Below, piece after piece: positions 63,329 to 64,000 of a stretch of DNA of 64,000 bases; the first letter of the stretch is position 1; every line of letters starts with the position of its first letter. The stretch covers positions 62,001-126,000 of the forward strand of contig NZ_JMSZ01000016.1 of assembly GCF_000691225.1 (NCBI RefSeq), in the 5' to 3' direction. The stretch comes from Nitrincola lacisaponensis. GTDB lineage: Bacteria > Pseudomonadota > Gammaproteobacteria > Pseudomonadales > Balneatricaceae. Made by a program: the position numbers and the translations under genes. Below the pieces are notes generated by a model, which searched no databases, was not told where the DNA came from, and was given only the letters and a program-made list of their open reading frames with translations.

Positions 63329-64000
63329 TTACGCATTTGCTGGCTTGCGCATCCAGTGCCAGGCCAGCATGCCCGCCAATAATCCCCAAAAGGCACTGCC
63401 AATACCGAACAGGGTCATCCCGGATGCCGTTGCCAGAAAGGTAATGAGTGCTGCTTCACGGGTATCCGCATTGCCAACAGCAACGGATAGGCTGTTGCCG
63501 ATAGTGGATAGCAGCGCCAGACCTGCCAGCGTCAGTACCAGCGCCTGAGGGAAAGCAAAGAGCAGTGTGGCGACCGTGGCGGCAAGCAAACCGCTGATGA
63601 TATAAAAGATACTCGCTGCAATGGCGGCCGTGTAACGTCGTTGCTTATCCGGATGGGCTTCTTCGCTCATACAAATAGCGGCTGTGATCGCGGCCAGGTT
63701 GAGCGCAAATGCGCCCAGTGGGGCCAGAACTAATGTCGTGACACCGGTCCAGCTGATCAGAGGTGACAGCGGGGTTGAGTAGCCGGATGCCCGGATGACA
63801 GCAATGCCGGGCATATTTTGAGACGCCATGGTGACAATAAACAGCGGAATGCCGATGCCGATCAATGCGGTCAGTGAAAAACTGGGCAGCGTGAACACAG
63901 GAGTGGCCAACTGCCAGCGCACATTCTCCAGTTGCAGCAGGCCGCTGAGTGCAGCGATCAGTGTGCCGCCTGCCAGTACCAGCAAAATGGCATAGCGGGG
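63329..64000 (-). CDS. benE: BenE-family membrane transporter, C-terminal part
   Basis: The frame stays open past the window end, so only the last 223 residues are seen. Several hydrophobic segments are present, and TMASQNMPGIAVIRASGY followed by PLISWTGVTTLVLAPLGAFALNLAAITAAICMSEEAHPD matches the BenE benzoate/H+ symporter family. Substrates of most members are untested. Its end lies 5 bases from the puuE stop, convergent, so a role in purine or ureide transport is possible but unsupported. Confidence 0.88.
   Translation of the reverse strand, partial: PRYAILLVLAGGTLIAALSGLLQLENVRWQLATPVFTLPSFSLTALIGIGIPLFIVTMASQNMPGIAVIRASGYSTPLSPLISWTGVTTLVLAPLGAFALNLAAITAAICMSEEAHPDKQRRYTAAIAASIFYIISGLLAATVATLLFAFPQALVLTLAGLALLSTIGNSLSVAVGNADTREAALITFLATASGMTLFGIGSAFWGLLAGMLAWHWMRKPANA

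Noticed and set aside
1-64000. CRISPR arrays, insertion sequences, integrases other than XerC, tRNA or rRNA genes, toxin-antitoxin or defence systems.
   Set aside because: None was recognised. Genes are densely packed, co-directional over long runs, and no direct-repeat array or transposase frame was seen.

Overview
The window comes from a gammaproteobacterial chromosome. The first 32 kb keep gene orders known from Pseudomonas and related marine Oceanospirillales-type bacteria: DUF484-xerC-yigB; hemW-rdgB-DUF4426-metW-metX-yggT-yggS next to pilT-pilU; and rsmE-gshB-tonB-algH-ruvX-pyrR-pyrB-pyrC'. Genus cannot be named from sequence alone. No rRNA, tRNA, CRISPR array, insertion sequence or prophage was recognised.

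Layout. 1-1964: end of a DUF484 gene, xerC and yigB on the plus strand. 1973-7316: minus-strand housekeeping and methionine block; proC, usually found between yggS and yggT in Pseudomonas, is absent. 7407-9639: twitching-motility ATPases pilT and pilU. 9700-17571: minus-strand run from metK to the dihydroorotase-like pyrC'. 17820-23165: central carbon genes tkt-epd-pgk-fba. 23571-27718: aapJQMP general L-amino acid importer behind a good sigma-54 promoter. 27907-32095: a two-gene RND efflux pump. 32105-32782: a cytochrome b561-type protein. 32927-36317: a membrane sensor kinase with a REC-PAS-GGDEF partner.

36388-63323 is a nitrogen-scavenging island, interrupted at 53403-56868 by housekeeping genes. 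It encodes every step from guanine or xanthine to glyoxylate and urea: guanine deaminase (guaD), xanthine dehydrogenase (xdhABC), membrane cytochrome urate oxidase (puuD), a fused OHCU decarboxylase/5-hydroxyisourate hydrolase (UraD-UraH), allantoinase (puuE), allantoicase (alc) and ureidoglycolate lyase (allA). Three import systems sit with them: an NMT1/SsuA-type ABC importer followed by a RutR-like TetR regulator, a BMP/Nup-type nucleoside ABC importer, and a polar-amino-acid-type ABC importer co-directional with an RpiR regulator and the ureide genes. gpt (xanthine/guanine salvage) lies beside the nucleoside importer.

The most interesting layer is regulatory. Sequences with GG-N10-GC sigma-54 cores precede aapJ, the NMT1-type importer, the divergent xdhA/nucleoside-importer pair and the ureide importer. 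Some have NtrC-like dyads at enhancer distance. RutR-like dyads overlap the predicted start site of the NMT1-type importer, the -24 element of the nucleoside importer promoter and the region upstream of gpt. The inferred model is nitrogen-limitation activation through sigma-54/NtrC combined with nucleobase-responsive repression by the local RutR homologue. All regulatory sites are read by eye and need experimental or comparative confirmation. The window ends inside a BenE-family transporter gene.
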